DNA of 64,000 bases from Prosapia bicincta (GCA_036971475.1 JBAIZL010000005.1:173069386-173133385), one strand, 5' to 3'; counted from the first letter of the stretch, positions 24,607 through 37,830 are shown. Numbers and translations: made by a program. Notes: generated by a model from the sequence alone, not told the origin.

Positions 24607-26730
24607 AGACTCTAAATGATTTAAAGTATAAATTGTGAACTAGAATATTAAAGAAGCCTAACCAGTTATGCAATTTTTGTCCTGTGCTATACGTCAGATA
24701 CTTGATTATTCATTAATCAAAATGAATGAGACTTGATTATTCATATGCTTTATATTTGTTAATTTATATTTCTGTCTCTTTACTCCCCAAATATGTTAAT
24801 ATGAAGCGGGATATTTCATTTTTAAATAGAAAAATCCATAGCGTAACTTTAAAAAATCCATAACGAACTTTACAACATAAAACATTATTAGCAGCCTGTT
24901 GTATTAAACTTTTACATATGAGTAGGCGAGATTAAATCAAATGGGCCTATTAATTTCCAGGTGTCATTTAATTACACCATTAATGTTGGATACAATAGGC
25001 TTTAACACAATTACTTTTTATTTCTACTTTTTAAAATACGTCTTTAACCACATTCTGAAAAAAACGCTACTTTTAATGATCCTAAATCATAAACAGTGGT
25101 TAAAACTTGCATTAATTATACCATTTAAACCTAAACTCACTCGTTTGCCAAATAATTCCTAAGAATTGCCACACTATAGCAAAATGCATTACTATCAAGT
25201 TATAGTAAAGTATAGCAACAAAGTATCCAGTTATGAAAGGTTAGGTTAGCAAATAATAGAAATCTTCTATCTTAATCTAAACGATTGCTGAAGTGAGCGA
25301 GTACTCTTCCTTTCACGCTTAAGTTATAGAAATTGTCATTGATTTTAAAATTAGAGTCTCAATACATTATTTGTCAATAGTCCGTGGTGAAAAAAAAGTG
25401 ATTTGAAATGTCGCGAACCATATCAGTGGCTAAAAAGTCACATGAACATAAACTAATTTTAAAATCTCACTCATTTATCAATTAATTCATATTATTATAC
25501 GGTTATACTAAAATATGGATAAAACGTAACTGGTTAAATTGTAAACCGTAGGTTTGGTTATAAAAAAAAAAAAACTTGACGCAACGTAAGCTAACCGATT
25601 GCTGAATTGGAAGTTAAGTTTAATGAAATTATTATTTTTTTATAACCAAGTTTATATTAACATAATACTTTATTCCTAGGCTGTAAAATAGTTATTCAAC
25701 GTAGTATAAAATAGTGCTTTGTTTTATAGAGAAACAGCTATTTTATGCAGTTTAATTTGTGTTTGTTTTGTATTGAGGTTATGTTTGAAGTTTTTCAGAT
25801 TTTAATCACTATTTTTGGTTCCTGATATATAGAATAAATAATTCTTCTTAAATTTTATTTTTAGTAACTCATGTGAAAAAGTAAAAACCAGGTCCAATCA
25901 TTGTCAAGAAGGCTACATCTTCCTTGTTTGTGCACTAAGAAGCTTAAAATAAATTATCTCTAGCAATTTGTACAAACTTGTATTTAATTGCAATGATATT
26001 TGCATTTAAAAAAATCGCTTTCTCCTAACGTTTATAACAAATATTTTTTCATAAAATTAATTTTTATATTTACACTATTTTTACGTAGTTTCTCTTACAA
26101 TTTTTTTTCAATTTTTAAGCCCTGTATTTTTAACAAATACAATTTCTAGTTTGTATCAAAAACAAAATATTAATTTAAATAAAAATAGCTGATGTTAATT
26201 GTGAACATATTTTTAAAATGTATTATGAACTTATCGTTACACTCCTACAAAATCTGGTTATCAAGTTGATGGCATTAAATCTTCTTATATTGGCTTAACA
26301 AAGCAAGGTTGAATGGAACAACTTACACAGCGCCGGATTTCTTTTGGTAACAAACAAGGCATCCGGGTTTAAGATATGCGTCGTTGTGTTTTCAAGGTCA
26401 TATGGAACAAAACCCGACCACTCAATAACTCATACCTTTTTTGATTCCTTTTTGCAATTCTAATCCAGTCGAGCTAGCATCATGTTTGCGACCTTGAATC
26501 TACCTACTTTATTTTCTCCCTTAGCTCGTTTGTTGCTGTATACGTCATTGGAATAAGTACCAGAAAATAGTTTTTTATAAGGTCATTATCAAATTAAAAA
26601 AATATTATTTTAACTCAGGTAACATAACAGCAAACTTTATGGTCTAAACCAAACTGAAAAATATAAAAATAGTTTGAATCCGACTTCATCTAGAAATATT
26701 GGAATAATAAAACTAAAAGGCAAGATTAAG
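24607..26730. other. AT-rich DNA without recognised gene
   Basis: Only short chance frames; no repeats noticed. Confidence 0.4.
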
Positions 26731-26831
26731 AGAGAGAGAGAGAGAGAGAGTGTGTGTGTAAGTATGTGTGTGTGTGCGTTCGTGCGTATTTGTGTATATA
26801 AATTTGTTTGTGTGAGTGTGTGTGTGCGTTA
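26731..26831. repeat. (GA)n-(GT)n compound microsatellite
   Basis: A GA tract passes into an imperfect GT tract. Confidence 0.9.
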
Positions 26832-26992
26832 TTAATTAACTGGAGAAAAGTTCAAAAGAACCGTAAATCATCGCACCTATATCTTTCTTCTTTTGAACTT
26901 TAGGATATAAAAAAGCTTCACATGGAAGTGAATCGATAGAACGTACCGTCTTCACATAGGAATGCGTAAAATATTCTCTATTCCAAATCTCT

Positions 26993-27310
26993 ATGGGAAA
27001 CAACGTTCCAAAAGATTTTCAAAAACTAAGCATGGAGCTACAAAACGTGTTTTACCCAGTCACATATTTCTACAACAGTCGAATGTTGTACTTATACAGC
27101 AATTGTTTGTATTTTTTAAAAAACGAGAAGAAAATTAATATTTACAACGTTCCGTTACTATTTGACAACATTCATAATTATAACAGTGAATTGCTCTCTG
27201 GGTTATATAAAGACATAAATTTAGAAAAAAGGTTTTATTTAAACGCATACTCTATTAAGTTGGCATATTCTAAAGTTCACATTTATGACGCGGTACCATG
27301 TAAATTATAG
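26993..27310 (+). CDS. Hypothetical 105-residue frame
   Basis: This frame is longer than most chance frames in such AT-rich DNA and has a mixed, protein-like composition rich in Tyr, Asn and Leu, with no low-complexity run. It starts at ATG 26993 and ends in a stop at 27308-27310. I do not recognise it and see no signal peptide or membrane span. It is neither flanked by clear splice sites nor preceded by an evident promoter. It could be an exon fragment, a transposon relic or chance. Confidence 0.25.
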   Translation: MGNNVPKDFQKLSMELQNVFYPVTYFYNSRMLYLYSNCLYFLKNEKKINIYNVPLLFDNIHNYNSELLSGLYKDINLEKRFYLNAYSIKLAYSKVHIYDAVPCKL

Positions 27311-27817
27311 CCTGCTTGTATAACTGAACGTAATTCCTTATAAAAAGTTCGCAATTTGTAATACGTCAATGTAACTAAAACCATTTTGCTAAGGAATGCT
27401 GTCCAGAGTTCATGACGCAATAAGTTAGCCTTGATGCACGGCCAACCAAATTGCAGGGCTCTTCTACTGACGTCATTTCCACCCTGTTATTACTCTAGTA
27501 GCTTATGTCATGACGTCACAATTCAATCAGGTAATACTAGATTTGTATTTAAATTTCATATTTTGAAGAAATACGCAGTAAAAAGACATGGGCGATAAGA
27601 CTTAACAGATGCATTGTCGTGCTTCTAAATGCTTCACAGTAGTTAATTCAAATATCTAAAGTAATTTTCGCATAAATTAAATAATAAATGTAAACTTAAA
27701 ACTATTGTATTTGAATCTATGATTCACAATAATGGTTTAATGGTAAAACTACTTCCATGATTGTGGCACAACGTGTGTATGCATACGGCTACAGCTATTT
27801 ATAAAATTCGTTCTATT

Positions 27818-28500
27818 TGCTTACACTCTCCTGATATATAACATGTACAAATATTCAATCGTTAATAAAATACATTTTTATTCATCCAATCACGTTCAAA
27901 TATGTTTGTTTTATCCTTTAGTGGATGACAATTGATGTTAACACAGTTTTTTTCAATTATTTATTCAGTAATTAAATTATGAAAATTTGGAGGTCTATCC
28001 CGGATTTGAACTGAGTATCTACATGTCCAAAGTCTAGTGTTTTTGCCACTTAGCAAACATTCCCATATAGTTAGCAGTATATTTCTTATGAAGTATATGT
28101 TTTATTTTTGTTCTCATCTGGTTTTCGTCGAAACTTCCGTTGTCCAACCTCTAAGTGTTGCCATGGTTACCACACGATATCATAAATAATGCTTAAGGAT
28201 TTAAAATGAATGAAAGGGAAAATTATTAAAATAAACAAACAAACTGGATTAATGGTAACGAACCTTACTTCACAAACGGACAATGCGAAAAGAAACTACA
28301 ACATAATGCAAACGACAAAAAAGCGTATAAATAGTCACAAACAACACCATGCATAGAAAGGAAAATTGCAAGGGAATTCGCTTTTTATTTTGCCACTTAA
28401 TATTGTTCTTCTGACAAATGTATATACATGAAAGAAACTAAAATAATTTTTGTTGTTGTTGACTTGAGTAGGAATTTACTTGAAAAACATTTTTCTCCGT
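27818..28500 (-). repeat. Dispersed repeat containing a tRNA-derived SINE
   Basis: On the minus strand a tRNA-like head has an A-box TTTGCTAAGTGGC (complement of 28045-28057) and a B-box AGTTCAAATCC (complement of 28002-28012), followed by a tail down to about 27822. The segment to about 28500 is homologous, in the same orientation, to 54545-55290. A head-and-tail copy on the opposite strand lies at 29165-29392. Confidence 0.7.
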
Positions 28501-29164
28501 TACTTGTTTAGTATTGATATTTAGTGCATAAATGGAAGATGTTTGATTTTTATTGCAGTTTTTATATTTATTGATCAATTAAAAACGAACACAAATTAAA
28601 GTGATTTTTTTTTGTACAATATTATAAGGTAAAACTCCGTTTTGATAGAATATAAGAAACACCAAAATTGAAATGAATGTTTCAAAACGTTTCAAGATTA
28701 AAGAAAACATAAATTATTTAGAATACGATGTGAATGAGTACATTAGACGAACAATTTCCATAAACATTGTATAGGAAATTATATAACCTGTGCAAAGTTA
28801 AGGCCATAATAGAGGTACAGAACACAGAGCGCTTGTAAGGCGTATAAAGAGCTAAACTAAAGCAAAAAGAAAGTATAATCAAGAATAATATCAAAAACTA
28901 GTCATATAAAATATTTTACAATCAGTTTCTACTGAGGTAAACAAAGAAAAATTTAATTTTAGTTACTTTTTATTTTGCTCTCTATACAGTATATGGTGTT
29001 TTACTATTATTATTTATTTTTCTTTTACTATTTCTTCGCTTTTTTCCGTTTCTAACTTATGAAGCTGATGGTGGTTACAATTTCGCTTTCTATCTATTTC
29101 TTGTAATACTTCATTACAATGCAAGGAACCTTTCTCTTATAATTTCATATACTTCTTTAGATGA

Positions 29165-29390
29165 TAGATTTGCGCTATGGTTAAGTTGGTTCCGTGCCAA
29201 AGTACTTCGATTTCAAACATGTAGTCATTCAGTCCGAATTCGACCGAGACATCAACTTTTTTAAATTTAATTAATGAACAAATAATTGAAAAAACTGCAT
29301 CAATTGCCATCCACTACAGGTTGAAAAAATGTATTTGAACTTGATTGGATAAATAAAAATCTATTTCATCAACGATTGAAAAGTTTTACA

Positions 29391-29392
<2 letters not shown>
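29165..29392 (+). repeat. tRNA-derived SINE copy, plus strand
   Basis: A-box TATGGTTAAGTTGG (29176-29189) and B-box CCGAATTCGACC (29234-29245) are followed by a tail matching the minus-strand copies at 27.8 and 54.6 kb. The copy ends directly at a (TA)n tract. Confidence 0.7.
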
Positions 29393-29440
<48 letters not shown>

Positions 29441-29467
29441 AACTAGTGAAAAAATAAATAAATAAAT

Positions 29468-29535
<68 letters not shown>
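29393..29535. repeat. (TA)n, (AAAT)n, (TA)n and (GA)n compound microsatellite
   Basis: TA 29393-29437, AAAT units 29454-29470, TA 29470-29505 and GA 29504-29535. It lies at the 3' end of the SINE and may have grown from its tail. Confidence 0.92.
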
Positions 29536-29538
<3 letters not shown>

Positions 29539-30584
29539 AATTTTATATAAAATCAAAATATTCAAACTCACAATAACGTAGCGATATGTTGTGAAGATAT
29601 CAAAAAAATTATTTTAAAAAATACAATTTTAACGATTTGACTTGTAAATTGTTACAAACTTTAAACTTCTTTTTGGTTTGTTATGGAATTATAAAAAAAT
29701 TTAAAACAACGCTTAATTAGTTCGAACAATGCTTTTCAACGTTTAAAGAAAATAGGTAAAACATAAGCGTTATTGTATAAAAGTTTTATTAATTAATCAT
29801 ACACCTGCTTCTTCCACTGACATAAAACCCCGAGGTTTTCTATCTTATAGCGAAAGTTTTTATTTTGCACCATCCTCAAGAAAATCCTAGATCCACTCTG
29901 GAATATACTATATAATAAATACAGAATGTGTGGCTGTTTGACTGAGTGAGGCGATCACTTGACTACTAACCAGGTCGACTCAGTCGTTGAAAATAAGAAC
30001 CTAAGGTCAAACCTAGGGTAATAGTAAACGATTGAGTGTAATGATAGTCATATTACCTTCCTTGGATAATATATAAAGATAATTCATTATTTTTCATATA
30101 AACAACTTGGAGAAAACACATCAGTAAAAAGCAATATTGTTTAAGTGTTTCAGAAGATGGGCTCATTTAAGAAACACTCTTTACAACAATGTATTATATT
30201 GTTGACCGTGAGCCTAAATGTCCGGTTATTAGCCTAAAATTAGCCACATCCAGGAGGATAATGCATTTTAAACGACCTGTGAACGCATTATCTAAACATA
30301 TTCGGATTACAGCTGTAGCGACGTTTGTGACGTTTTTAAATTAAAACGTTAAACGTCGGTTTGAGAAGAGTTTTAGCCCAGTTTTAGTTGCTACGTTTTC
30401 CGATGTCTAAGAGAAAAAATCGTGGAGGACAAAATATGCGTTAGAAATTTGAGCAGTGGGAATTTCATATCTGTTGTACAACGTAATTAATAAATTTTAC
30501 AATTTATTATTAAGTATATATGTATTAATATCGTACTCTTCTTTCAACCAAGACTTCAATTGTTTTGTCTTTCCATTCACCATC
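29536..30584. other. DNA without recognised gene
   Basis: Nothing recognised between the microsatellite and the hAT MITE. Confidence 0.4.
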
Positions 30585-30592
30585 CTCTAGAC

Positions 30593-30986
30593 CATGGGTT
30601 CCCAAACTGGGAGACGTGAAGGCAAGTCAGGGGGCGCGAAAATAATAAAATAAGGTAATATTTTACGAACAAACTTGATGTTGCTAATGAATTTAAACGT
30701 GTCCTTAAAATACAACCTCAAACAGACATACTAGTAAAAAATGCAAATACGAGCCTCTCACTAACATATTTTTCTCTTGCCAGTTAAAATTTACCTTGGA
30801 ACTTGAAATGTTATATGTTTCTTGTGAAAGTAGGCCTATTATAAATAAATAAATTGTTTTCAATATATATAATATTTGATTATTTTTAACATGCCCATTC
30901 CATTTATTTATAGTGTAAAGAGGAGGGGACGGGGGATTTCATCTCAAGAGGAGGGGGCGGGGGCCCAAAACGTTTGGGAACCCCTG
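30593..30986. mobile_element. Non-autonomous hAT element (MITE), 394 bp
   Basis: Terminal inverted repeats CATGGGTTCCCAAACT (30593-30608) and, at the other end, the complement of CAGGGGTTCCCAAACG (30971-30986) match except at two positions. An exact 8-bp duplication CTCTAGAC flanks the element (30585-30592 and 30987-30994). The 8-bp duplication and CAGGGGTTCCCAAAC-type ends are diagnostic of the hAT superfamily. There is no coding capacity; the right subterminal part is G-rich. Confidence 0.93.
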
Positions 30987-30994
30987 CTCTAGAC

Positions 30995-31499
30995 CTCACG
31001 CTGTCCTCATACCCCCGCCTCCAGTCAGTCACTCTTCCCATTTAGGGCTAGCTCTTCTGACATATCTATACCGTAATAAGATCTCCTCTTCGGTATATTG
31101 GGCTGTAGCTAATTGTACGTTCGTTATATTTCAAATCTCTTCTATTCTCATTTTGTCATTTTTTGTATTTGCTCTTCATTTCCAAAACGTAATCTCTAAA
31201 ACTCATTTCTTGTGTCTATCCTGTTATTCATCACTTACATCTCCTAAACAATCCATTATTCTTCGAACTATTCTACTAATATATATTATTATTAGGCCCT
31301 ACTTAGACATTTTTATATTTTTAAATCATGTTTCTAAATGATTTGTTTAAATTGTAACATCTAAAAATGTTAAATTTGGGATTAACAACATATCTGGTCG
31401 AAAACTCTAACTTCAATACAGTAATAGTTTTTATAATAATGATCAGGTTCACTAATGTTGATGTACACGTACACTCGATTTTGAACAGGTCCTCTAATT
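30995..31499. other. DNA without recognised gene
   Basis: Short frames only (62 codons at 31153-31341, plus). Confidence 0.4.
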
Positions 31500-31694
31500 T
31501 GTCATGAATGATCACGCTTAATCATAGCTGAGTGATGTTTTATGATCTTCCCCACTAATTTTTAATAAATAGGACAATAGTATTAATGAATGCTCTGACC
31601 ATTTTTTATAGATACATCCAATAATTTTGAATAAACACGTCCACTAATTCATAAGTAAATGTTTAAAGAACTAAGTGAAAACTATCAACATACT

Positions 31695-31740
31695 GTGGTG
31701 ACGCGTTTCGAAACCATAATTTCATGGACGAAGCCTATCT
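31695..31740 (-). ncRNA. Hammerhead-like three-way junction, atypical core
   Basis: On the minus strand: a CUUCGUCCAU stretch, a potential stem GAAA/UUUC, GAAA (complement of 31706-31709), self-complementary ACGCGU (31701-31706), C, then ACCAC. The last could pair with an upstream GUGG. The canonical CUGAUGA core is missing. Confidence 0.3.
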
Positions 31741-32025
31741 CCACTAGTTATTAAGAAACACGATGACAAATGTTTATGAACAAGCCCACCAATTTCTAAT
31801 GAACAGACTGACCAATTTTCAATAAACATATACCCTATTCTTAATGAACACGTGGCTAATTTTATATGAACACATCCACCAATTCTAAATAAACACGGTG
31901 ACCAATTTTAAATGTGGGCCAGTTTTTAATGAACCAGCTGACGATTTTTAATAAACATGTCCACTAATTGTTAATGAACGCGTTGACCATTTTTTATGAA
32001 CACGACCACCAATTTTTACAGATAT

Positions 32026-32301
32026 AATCTAAATCATTTTTAAATTACAACAAATCACACCACAATCTAAATTAACCAATAAATTAGGGAAAAAATTGTT
32101 AACTACCAAAAACAATCCCAAAATAAACATATTATATAAATAACCTTATTTTTTGTGAGTTTATTAAATCCAATAATGTTATTACAATTTTAAACCGTAA
32201 ATTCTTGACGTAATAATTTATTTAATGTTTAGTTAATAAGAGATTTAGAGATTTTTATTATGGAAGATCTATAGTAAGGGTATGTTATATAAATTTTCTA
32301 T
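32026..32301. repeat. 275-bp dispersed repeat, copy 1
   Basis: Nearly identical to 33545-33822 in the same orientation, and inserted inside the minisatellite, which suggests mobility. Both copies are bounded by ATAAT. No terminal inverted repeat is clear. Confidence 0.85.
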
Positions 32302-32410
32302 AATTTGACCATTTTTAATGAACACGACCACCAACACAGGCTGGCCAATATTATTTGTATTAATACGTTGACAATATTTTACAGTAACGCCCACTAATTT
32401 TTAAAAGAAA

Positions 32411-33544
32411 ATCTGTAAAGAGCTAATTCATGTCCTTTTTTTCAACTGCTTTAGTTTAGTTTGTTCACCTTTATCAATTACCTACAATGGGAGGTGAAGG
32501 TAGATCCGATTTCCTCAGATATGCCATCCTATACACACGAACTATGATTCGTTATAAAGCCTACATAATGCCTCCTTTTCACCCACCCCTTTCCCCTCCT
32601 AGGCAAACAGTCTAATTCGTGCTTCATCTTCTTCTTACCGTTTTAATGCGTCCCAGCTATTTGTTAATGGTTGTGTTTTGAATCATTAAAAGACAATTTA
32701 TATGAAATTACTGTAATAAAAACAGAGCTGCCTGTACAGCCTTGAAATTACCAGCACATGTTAAAAATTCCTCACTTGTAGAACTATAACAAAAGAAAAA
32801 TATTAGTGTTGTTTTGCGCTTTGGTTTAACCTTGAAAATATTAGTGTTTTTTAAAGCGCTTTAATATTGTTATATGAATGTTTTATCGACAAATCTTAGT
32901 AATTGGAAATAACCAAGTATGCAATTGTTTTCCTGAAGACTTGACTTCATGTTATTTTTGTTTAATGTATAGTTATTATTCGTTGTAGAAAGGTTTTGTG
33001 GAATTTAGATTTTAACACTACTTAAAATTGTTCCACATCCTATATCGTTACATCTATATTTATAAAGAAGATGTCCTGAGTAACCTATTCACAATCAGGT
33101 TACTACTCAATGACAGGTACAGACTTGAAATTTCAAGGAAACCTTGGTTTTTAATGCAAACGTGTGCTAAGAAAAGATTTTGTTAAATTTTAATTTTAAG
33201 ATATTTTTATAAACTTTTGTCTTTAAACAGTCTCGGCTATTGACTCATGTAACCTATCAGCTGTTTCAAGTGCGTAAATTAAGAATATTAATAAAATAAA
33301 TATATTTATTGTGAAAATGGAAGCAGTAGAATTAAATGTTAATTTTGAACCTATAGCTAATGCAGTGATTAATAGTGTGCGAGATCTCTGTCTTTTTCGA
33401 TTTTTGTCATGTTCGTCGTATCATAGATCTTACAAAACTGGGATGGATTTCCTATATTGTGTCATGATTTTATATTTGAATTATTCAAAACCTTTGTAGG
33501 CTAATGCTAAGAATAATTCTTAAAATAACCTAAATAAACCATAA
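32411..33544. other. DNA without recognised gene
   Basis: A 62-codon frame (33311-33499, plus) shows no similarity that I recognise. Confidence 0.4.
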
Positions 33545-33822
33545 ATAATCTAAATCACTTTTAGATTACAACAAATCACACCACAATCTAAATTAACCAA
33601 TAAATTAGGAAAAAAATTGTTAACTACCAAAAACAATCCCAAAATAAACATATTATATAAATAACCTTATTTTTGTGAGTTTATTATATCCAATAATGAT
33701 ATTAGAACTTTAAACCGTAAATTCTTGACGTAATAATTTATTTAATGTTTAGTTAATAAGAGATTTAGAGTTTTTATTGTGGAAGACCTATAGTAAGGAT
33801 ATGTTATATAAATTTTCTATAA
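33545..33822. repeat. 275-bp dispersed repeat, copy 2
   Basis: Second copy of 32026-32301, with a few substitutions and single-base indels. Confidence 0.85.
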
Positions 33823-35040
33823 TACTATCGAAAATAACAATTAAATAAAGATAATATGAAATTTATGGTTTACAATTATATAATTAATTTTCTAGAAATA
33901 GAACCTGCTTTTGTATACGGACTTGTTGGGACATATGCCCCTTGAAGTCACTGTTTGACTTAAAAACGATAACATCCCATGAAAATAAAAAACTTTTTGA
34001 ACAAAACAAAATTATTGCTAATTTCAACTAACATTATAAATTTGGTTTCCATCTTAAAAAAATGAATACATATATAAATTCAAATTAAATGCTTAGGGAT
34101 TAATACGTAACTTTTTAATTAAAAACAAGACTTGTACGATTTTTTTTTGAAAAAAATGTAAACAATACAAAACACGCACCTGACAAAAAAGAGTAGCTTA
34201 GAGGCTACCCCATGTTGACTAGGGATAGTTGTATTTTTCTTCATAATTCAAAACTTGAACCCAGATGTATTTTACATTTTGTCTCACTAAATTAACACAA
34301 GTATACTAACCTCATGGTTTGGTCCGATTCTTCCCAGGTTTTACCATGTTAATTTTTGTGGGCCATTATAACTAAAAAAATATCGTTACAACAAACCTAC
34401 AAACATTTTTACATGCTTTATCTTTAGCATGACGTCTTAATGTTGGAATGTAAATTAAAATTCTATTAACATTAGTAATTATGTTAGCACCTGAAACGAC
34501 GGTTTTTGTAAATTCATGTGTTTTCCATTTATGAAAAATGACTTGAATCGTAAATTTGAGAATAATATAATTTTAATTTTTACAATTAGTTTTGCTCTTT
34601 ATACTTAATTATTTATAATTTCAGAGAAGTTTAATTATAAGAAAAACTCATTAACTAAAGGTTTTTATGAAGTTTTATTTCCTTAAAAATAACTGTTAAA
34701 AAACATTTTATCACTAAAACAATGAAACATTTTTACACAATGGAACCTGTCTACCGGATTGAAGAGGAGCGGAAACTGTGTTCTATTTAAAGTTCATCGT
34801 ACTATTTGCAATGTTTAAAGAGGTTTTACCTCTTTTGTAGCTAAATATTTCCACTTGATACAGGAAAGATTTTCTTCGCCGGATGTTCTCTTCTAACTAG
34901 GAAGACTATCATATCCTACAAAGGAAAGAAAGGGTTGAGTATACAGATAGGCTTTAGGTGGATATATAAAGTCTCATGGAAGAAGATATAGGCGTTTTCC
35001 TGGTTAAACCTGAGTATAAGCAAGAGTCAATAAGAAGACA
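33823..35040. other. AT-rich DNA without recognised gene
   Basis: Nothing recognised. Confidence 0.4.
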
Positions 35041-35155
35041 TTTTCATTATAATTAGTAAACACACGCACGCACAAACACACACATACACACAGTCATATC
35101 GTTAATTAACATGTGTGTGTGTGTGTGTGTGTGTGTTTACTAATTATACTGAAAA
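35041..35155. repeat. Foldback with (CA)n and (GT)n in its arms
   Basis: Ends 35041-35065 and 35131-35155 are inverted copies with one mismatch in 25. Inside, a CA-rich arm faces a GT arm around GTTAATTAAC, so the whole 115 bp can fold back. Confidence 0.85.
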
Positions 35156-37489
35156 TTGCAATATAAGGACGATGGAAGTAACAGTGCAAGGGCGAACCTG
35201 AAGAGGTCCAACTCTCTCAGAGGGTCTTCCCGTTACATGATAAAACAGGTACATGATAAACATTACCCAGAATACTAATTCTATAGGCCTACATTTTTGC
35301 GTCTTTATTATTTGTAACTTTGTATAATAATACTCCTTGAGATTTATATTTAGAGATAACTAATATTCTGTTTATGGTGTACAATATTTTGGTTATAGAA
35401 GGTAGTGAATAAAGTTTAAACCTAGATCATTAGGAAACATACTTATAGGCCTAACGTAGGGAGTACAACAACTTAATTATAAAGGCAAAGGTGGAAAACC
35501 CGAAGCCAATCATCTTTTATCTGTTTGCAACAGCTGTGCAACACAGCCTTAAGGGATACACACGGCGTTATAGACTATATTAGATAGGTTGTTAGCATAG
35601 TTATTATATATAATGAATCTGCGTTTTAGAACCTGTTATCAACTATAACGTTTAGAAATAGCAATGTCATTGTTTACACTTATGCAATGGGAAATTGTAG
35701 CAATATAAATTATTCTAGAAAACCTGAAAATCTTTAGAATATATAATTTGCAGAAAAACAACTAACATATATAGTTCGATGGACACTTTGATCGTTCGAC
35801 AAAGTGGGCACTTTCGAAGAGTGCTTGCCTGACCAAAAGTAGAAGGTAGTAAAATGATACCCTAACCCCTTGTATCACCTCTAGCCAAACGTGGTAATTA
35901 TGTCGTGTTAGAGGTGCAGTATGTTTTATTATAAATCTGAAATATTTTCTCAAATACCTAGTTTTTTATTGATGTAGCTTTTAATATAACCTAACCTAAC
36001 CGACCTGAGCAAACTTATCTTAACCTTACTTTTGTTTTATTCTTAGTTTTTTCTATTGATTTTTCTTGTTTTGATAAATTGGAGTTATGGTTATTTCTTG
36101 CTTTTTTACAGTTTCATTCAGTTTTTAATTTTCGATATTGCCGAATATTATTATTTTTTTAAACATATTTTCACATTAGTGGCTCTGCACCAAAACATTT
36201 GCTCCAGCTCCAGCCTGGCGCAACAGTTGTCTAATCACGTACAATAACACATTTGTATTTTATGTTAGGAGTACAGTAGTCTACTTTTAAAAGTACATTT
36301 GAAATATTTATTCAAAAATTCAAGTCTTCAACTCTCATTAAAATTTGTAGAAATTAAAATAGTGGACCTTTTACTTAAAAGTAAATACAAAATTTATTTT
36401 TGTAGATTTTAATTGGAGTATGTTATGCGATAGAGACATTATAAGTAAAATTACACTGTAGTTTAAATTTCGTAAATTGTTGACAAGAATCGTAAAAATA
36501 AAATTAATTTCCTTGCATTTAAAATAATTAGGATCGAAATTAAACAAAATACTTTAATATACAGATTTAGTGCTTATACAGCGTGATATAAGATTTTATT
36601 GTAAACCTAGCGTAAGATAAACCAACTTTCTGGTTTATTTCTTTGATTTTTTAAAGTGAATACTACTTTTGGTGCACTTGAACAAAACAATTGTACAAAA
36701 ATATCTTCTTTACTTTGATTATTTAATTCAATTTAGTTTTTACGCTTAGCTTTAAGAGTGATTAGAAGAGTTGAATAGGTGACGCAGATGTTCTTTAAGG
36801 CTCCTGTGCTTCTTTATGACAGAGGAATGCGTAGCAGGCAGGCTGGTACAGAAGGGTAAAGCCCGACAAAGCAATCAATGTTGCGCCGTGCGTTGTTTTT
36901 ATACTATACGCCAAGTATTTTGGGTGAGGCAGGTTATACAGGACACTGTATTTTCTTCTTTAATTACCAGTTCGTCGTATAATTACGAGCAGAGAGAAAT
37001 AAAGAACTTACAAAAAAAAAACAAATATTTATTTCAAAACAAATACCAAGCCAGTGAACACAAAAAATATCCACTGCTATTGTACGGTCACTGATATAGC
37101 GGGAAATTGATATCTTTAGTGGGAACATTTTCTTCTCTCCTCGGAAAACTACTGGTTTATGACTGACACTGAACCACTAGCATGTTACATTAGTGTTACG
37201 TCACTGACGTGTGACACGACCTTTAAGGGAAAGAGTATGTTGTTGTATGGCAGCTGTAATGAGAGGATCATCTCCTGTGAGTTGTGGAAAGATTATGGAA
37301 GAAACAAAAACTTTGGTTGTCTGAAAGGATAATGGGCATTTATTTCCCACACGCGCAACTCTTAGCCCTGTGTAGGATAAGGGAAGAGGAGGGAGAGGTG
37401 AGATATTTGTAGAATTGAGGAAGAGATATGAAACTCTCCTGGTAATTGTGTTACAGAATTATGGCTTGCATTGGAAGAGCCACTGTTTT
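35156..37489. other. DNA without recognised gene
   Basis: Short frames only (up to 92 codons at 36816-37094, plus), none recognised. Confidence 0.4.
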
Positions 37490-37830
37490 CAAGTAGGGCA
37501 GAAATGGACCCGATGTAGACGTGAAGTGGTGCTGAAATAGACCTAAAAATGATCTGAAGTGAACCAGGATTGAACCTGTGAAGTCCTGAAGTAGACACTA
37601 AATGAACCTGAAGTGGGTCTTAAATAAACCTAAAGTAAACCCAAAGTGGCTATGATGTTGACCTAGATTGGCCCCGAGGTAAACCTGAAATGGATCTATT
37701 GTGGTAATGAAGTGAGCGTGAGTTTACCTGACTTTAGACCACTTCGCTTTAAAGTGGGTCTAGAGCAATCTTGAAGTGGGTCCACCTGTAGTAGACTTAA
37801 TGCTGCCCTGAAGCGAGTCCCAAGTAGAAC
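37490..37830. repeat. Degenerate short minisatellite
   Basis: Units resembling GAACCTGAAGTG, about 12-15 bp, repeat with much variation and locally higher GC. Confidence 0.7.

Larger units (their letters stand above)
31500..32410. repeat. Degenerate ~25-bp minisatellite interrupted by an insertion
   Basis: Units resembling AACACGTCCACCAATTTTTAA repeat with many changes over about 31560-32020 and resume at 32302-32410. The gap is filled by a 275-bp segment that recurs at 33545-33822. Confidence 0.8.

Noticed and set aside
26847..26901. Short hairpin with AAGTTCAAAAGAA arms
   Set aside because: A lone 13-14 bp inverted repeat with a 27-30 nt loop is weak evidence for a functional element.
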